Assembly (NCBI GenBank): GCA_944336815.1
Contig: CALVLG010000049.1
Location: 1-6,798, forward strand
Direction of reading: 5' to 3'
Length of the DNA: 6,798 bases
Source of the DNA: an uncultured Bacilli bacterium
GTDB lineage: Bacteria > Bacillota_I > Bacilli_A > RF39 > UBA660
Positions within the stretch are counted from its first letter, which is position 1. Every line of letters starts with the position of its first letter. A program made the translations under genes and the position numbers. Positions 6,370 to 6,798 of this stretch are shown one piece after another. A model generated the notes under the pieces. The model was given only the letters and a program-made list of their open reading frames with translations. It was not told where the DNA came from and did no database searches.

Positions 6370-6798
6370 TTATGGTTTTTGAGTAATTTCCCAAGTATTT
6401 ACACCTTCAACTAATTTATAAGTTGCTGTGTATGTAGTAGCGCCATCAGTAAATTCGAAGTCAGTTTTGTATTCAGCTGGAATTACAAAGTAACCAGTTT
6501 CAGTATTGAATGTAATACCTGTATCTGGGGTTGTAACTGTAATTACATCTTGGGCATCAAAATGTGTATTTCCTTCGGTAATAATTGTTGATGGGCCATC
6601 ATAATCGATGTCATTTTCAGTTAATTTTTCTTTAGTGAATCCGAAATTAACTAAAACTTTTTTACCTAATTGAGCAAAATCGTAGTTATCAACATCTTGG
6701 CCTTCAAGCCAGATATATACACGTACTTTAGTAATACTATTTGGCGCTAAAGTCATAAATTCTTGACGAGCAAAGCCAGGTACGTTTTTCATTGTATC
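6370..6798 (-). CDS. C-terminal part of a TasA-like secreted protein, 5' end beyond window
   Basis: The frame is open to the window edge (142 visible codons plus TAA), and the two codons before the first ATG (6792) are also in frame. That Met is therefore probably internal. Visible residues 22-37, ITKVRVYIWLEGQDVD, closely match 322-337 of the 366-residue protein; in that protein the motif is near the C-terminus. After the motif, the two proteins share a short hydrophobic strand (VLVNFGFTKE versus VSINFVKD). This one then continues for about 85 residues, rich in Thr, Val and acidic residues, ending EITQKP. That tail looks like an added beta domain and has no counterpart in the neighbour. No cysteine is visible. 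Signal sequence and promoter lie outside the window. It is likely the first of two tandem paralogues, possibly the major secreted component; this is an inference from order and the hairpin downstream. Confidence 0.9.
   Translation of the reverse strand, partial: DTMKNVPGFARQEFMTLAPNSITKVRVYIWLEGQDVDNYDFAQLGKKVLVNFGFTKEKLTENDIDYDGPSTIITEGNTHFDAQDVITVTTPDTGITFNTETGYFVIPAEYKTDFEFTDGATTYTATYKLVEGVNTWEITQKP

Noticed and set aside
6370..6792. Reading the right-hand gene as a complete 140-residue protein starting at ATG 6792
   Set aside because: The frame stays open to the window edge, and comparison with the paralogue shows that only the C-terminal part is present.
1..6798. CRISPR array, tRNA, rRNA, riboswitch or transposase
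   Set aside because: I saw no regularly spaced repeat series beyond two copies, no cloverleaf or rRNA-like stretch, and no transposase or integrase motifs in any frame that I read.
1..6798. Reassigned genetic code (TGA as Trp), as in some Mollicutes
   Set aside because: Trp is coded by TGG throughout, all coding frames read through without needing TGA, and the visible stops are all TAA; the data give no support for reassignment, although they cannot exclude it.

Overview
The window is AT-rich, and every gene I can support lies on the minus strand. It looks like a low-GC Gram-positive bacterium (Bacilli/Firmicutes, possibly one of the uncultured Mollicutes-related gut lineages). The signs are AAAGGAG-type ribosome binding sites, Lys/Asn/Ile-rich proteins, U-tailed hairpin terminators, and secreted proteins with Gram-positive-style N-termini. 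Trp is coded by TGG and all five visible stop codons are TAA, so nothing requires a reassigned code. The lineage is an inference from style, not from a marker gene.

In transcription order (right to left): (1) 6798-6370 is the C-terminal end of a secreted protein whose start lies outside the window. (2) 6312-5212 is a 366-residue membrane-anchored or secreted protein that shares the signature ITKxRVYxWxEGQDxD with (1). A 13-bp hairpin sits between them. (3) 5185-5036 is a 49-residue helical protein not previously marked as a gene; its 3' end overlaps the start of (4). (4) 5043-3406 is a 545-residue, probably cytoplasmic, coiled-coil protein of unknown function, closed by a terminator. Genes 2-4, and probably 1, read as one operon: gaps are short and I see no convincing internal promoter. 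(5) 3276-2017 is an AAA_14/DUF4143 ATPase with its own extended -10 promoter, a pair of 18-bp direct repeats upstream, and its own terminator. (6) 1919-1 is a large surface protein, open to the window edge. It has a signal sequence, GLUG-type repeats split by an inserted beta-rich region, and a bacterial Ig-like domain, and it has its own extended -10 promoter.

The theme is the cell surface. Two TasA/camelysin-like secreted proteins and a GLUG/Ig-like surface protein flank two cytoplasmic units: the 49 aa + 545 aa pair and the ATPase. The pair may serve the secreted proteins because it shares their transcript, but no motif proves it. The ATPase is transcriptionally separate and may be an unrelated insertion. 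The parts most worth a second look are the 49/545 pair, the start codon of the 366-residue protein, the intergenic hairpin, and the repeat pair upstream of the ATPase.
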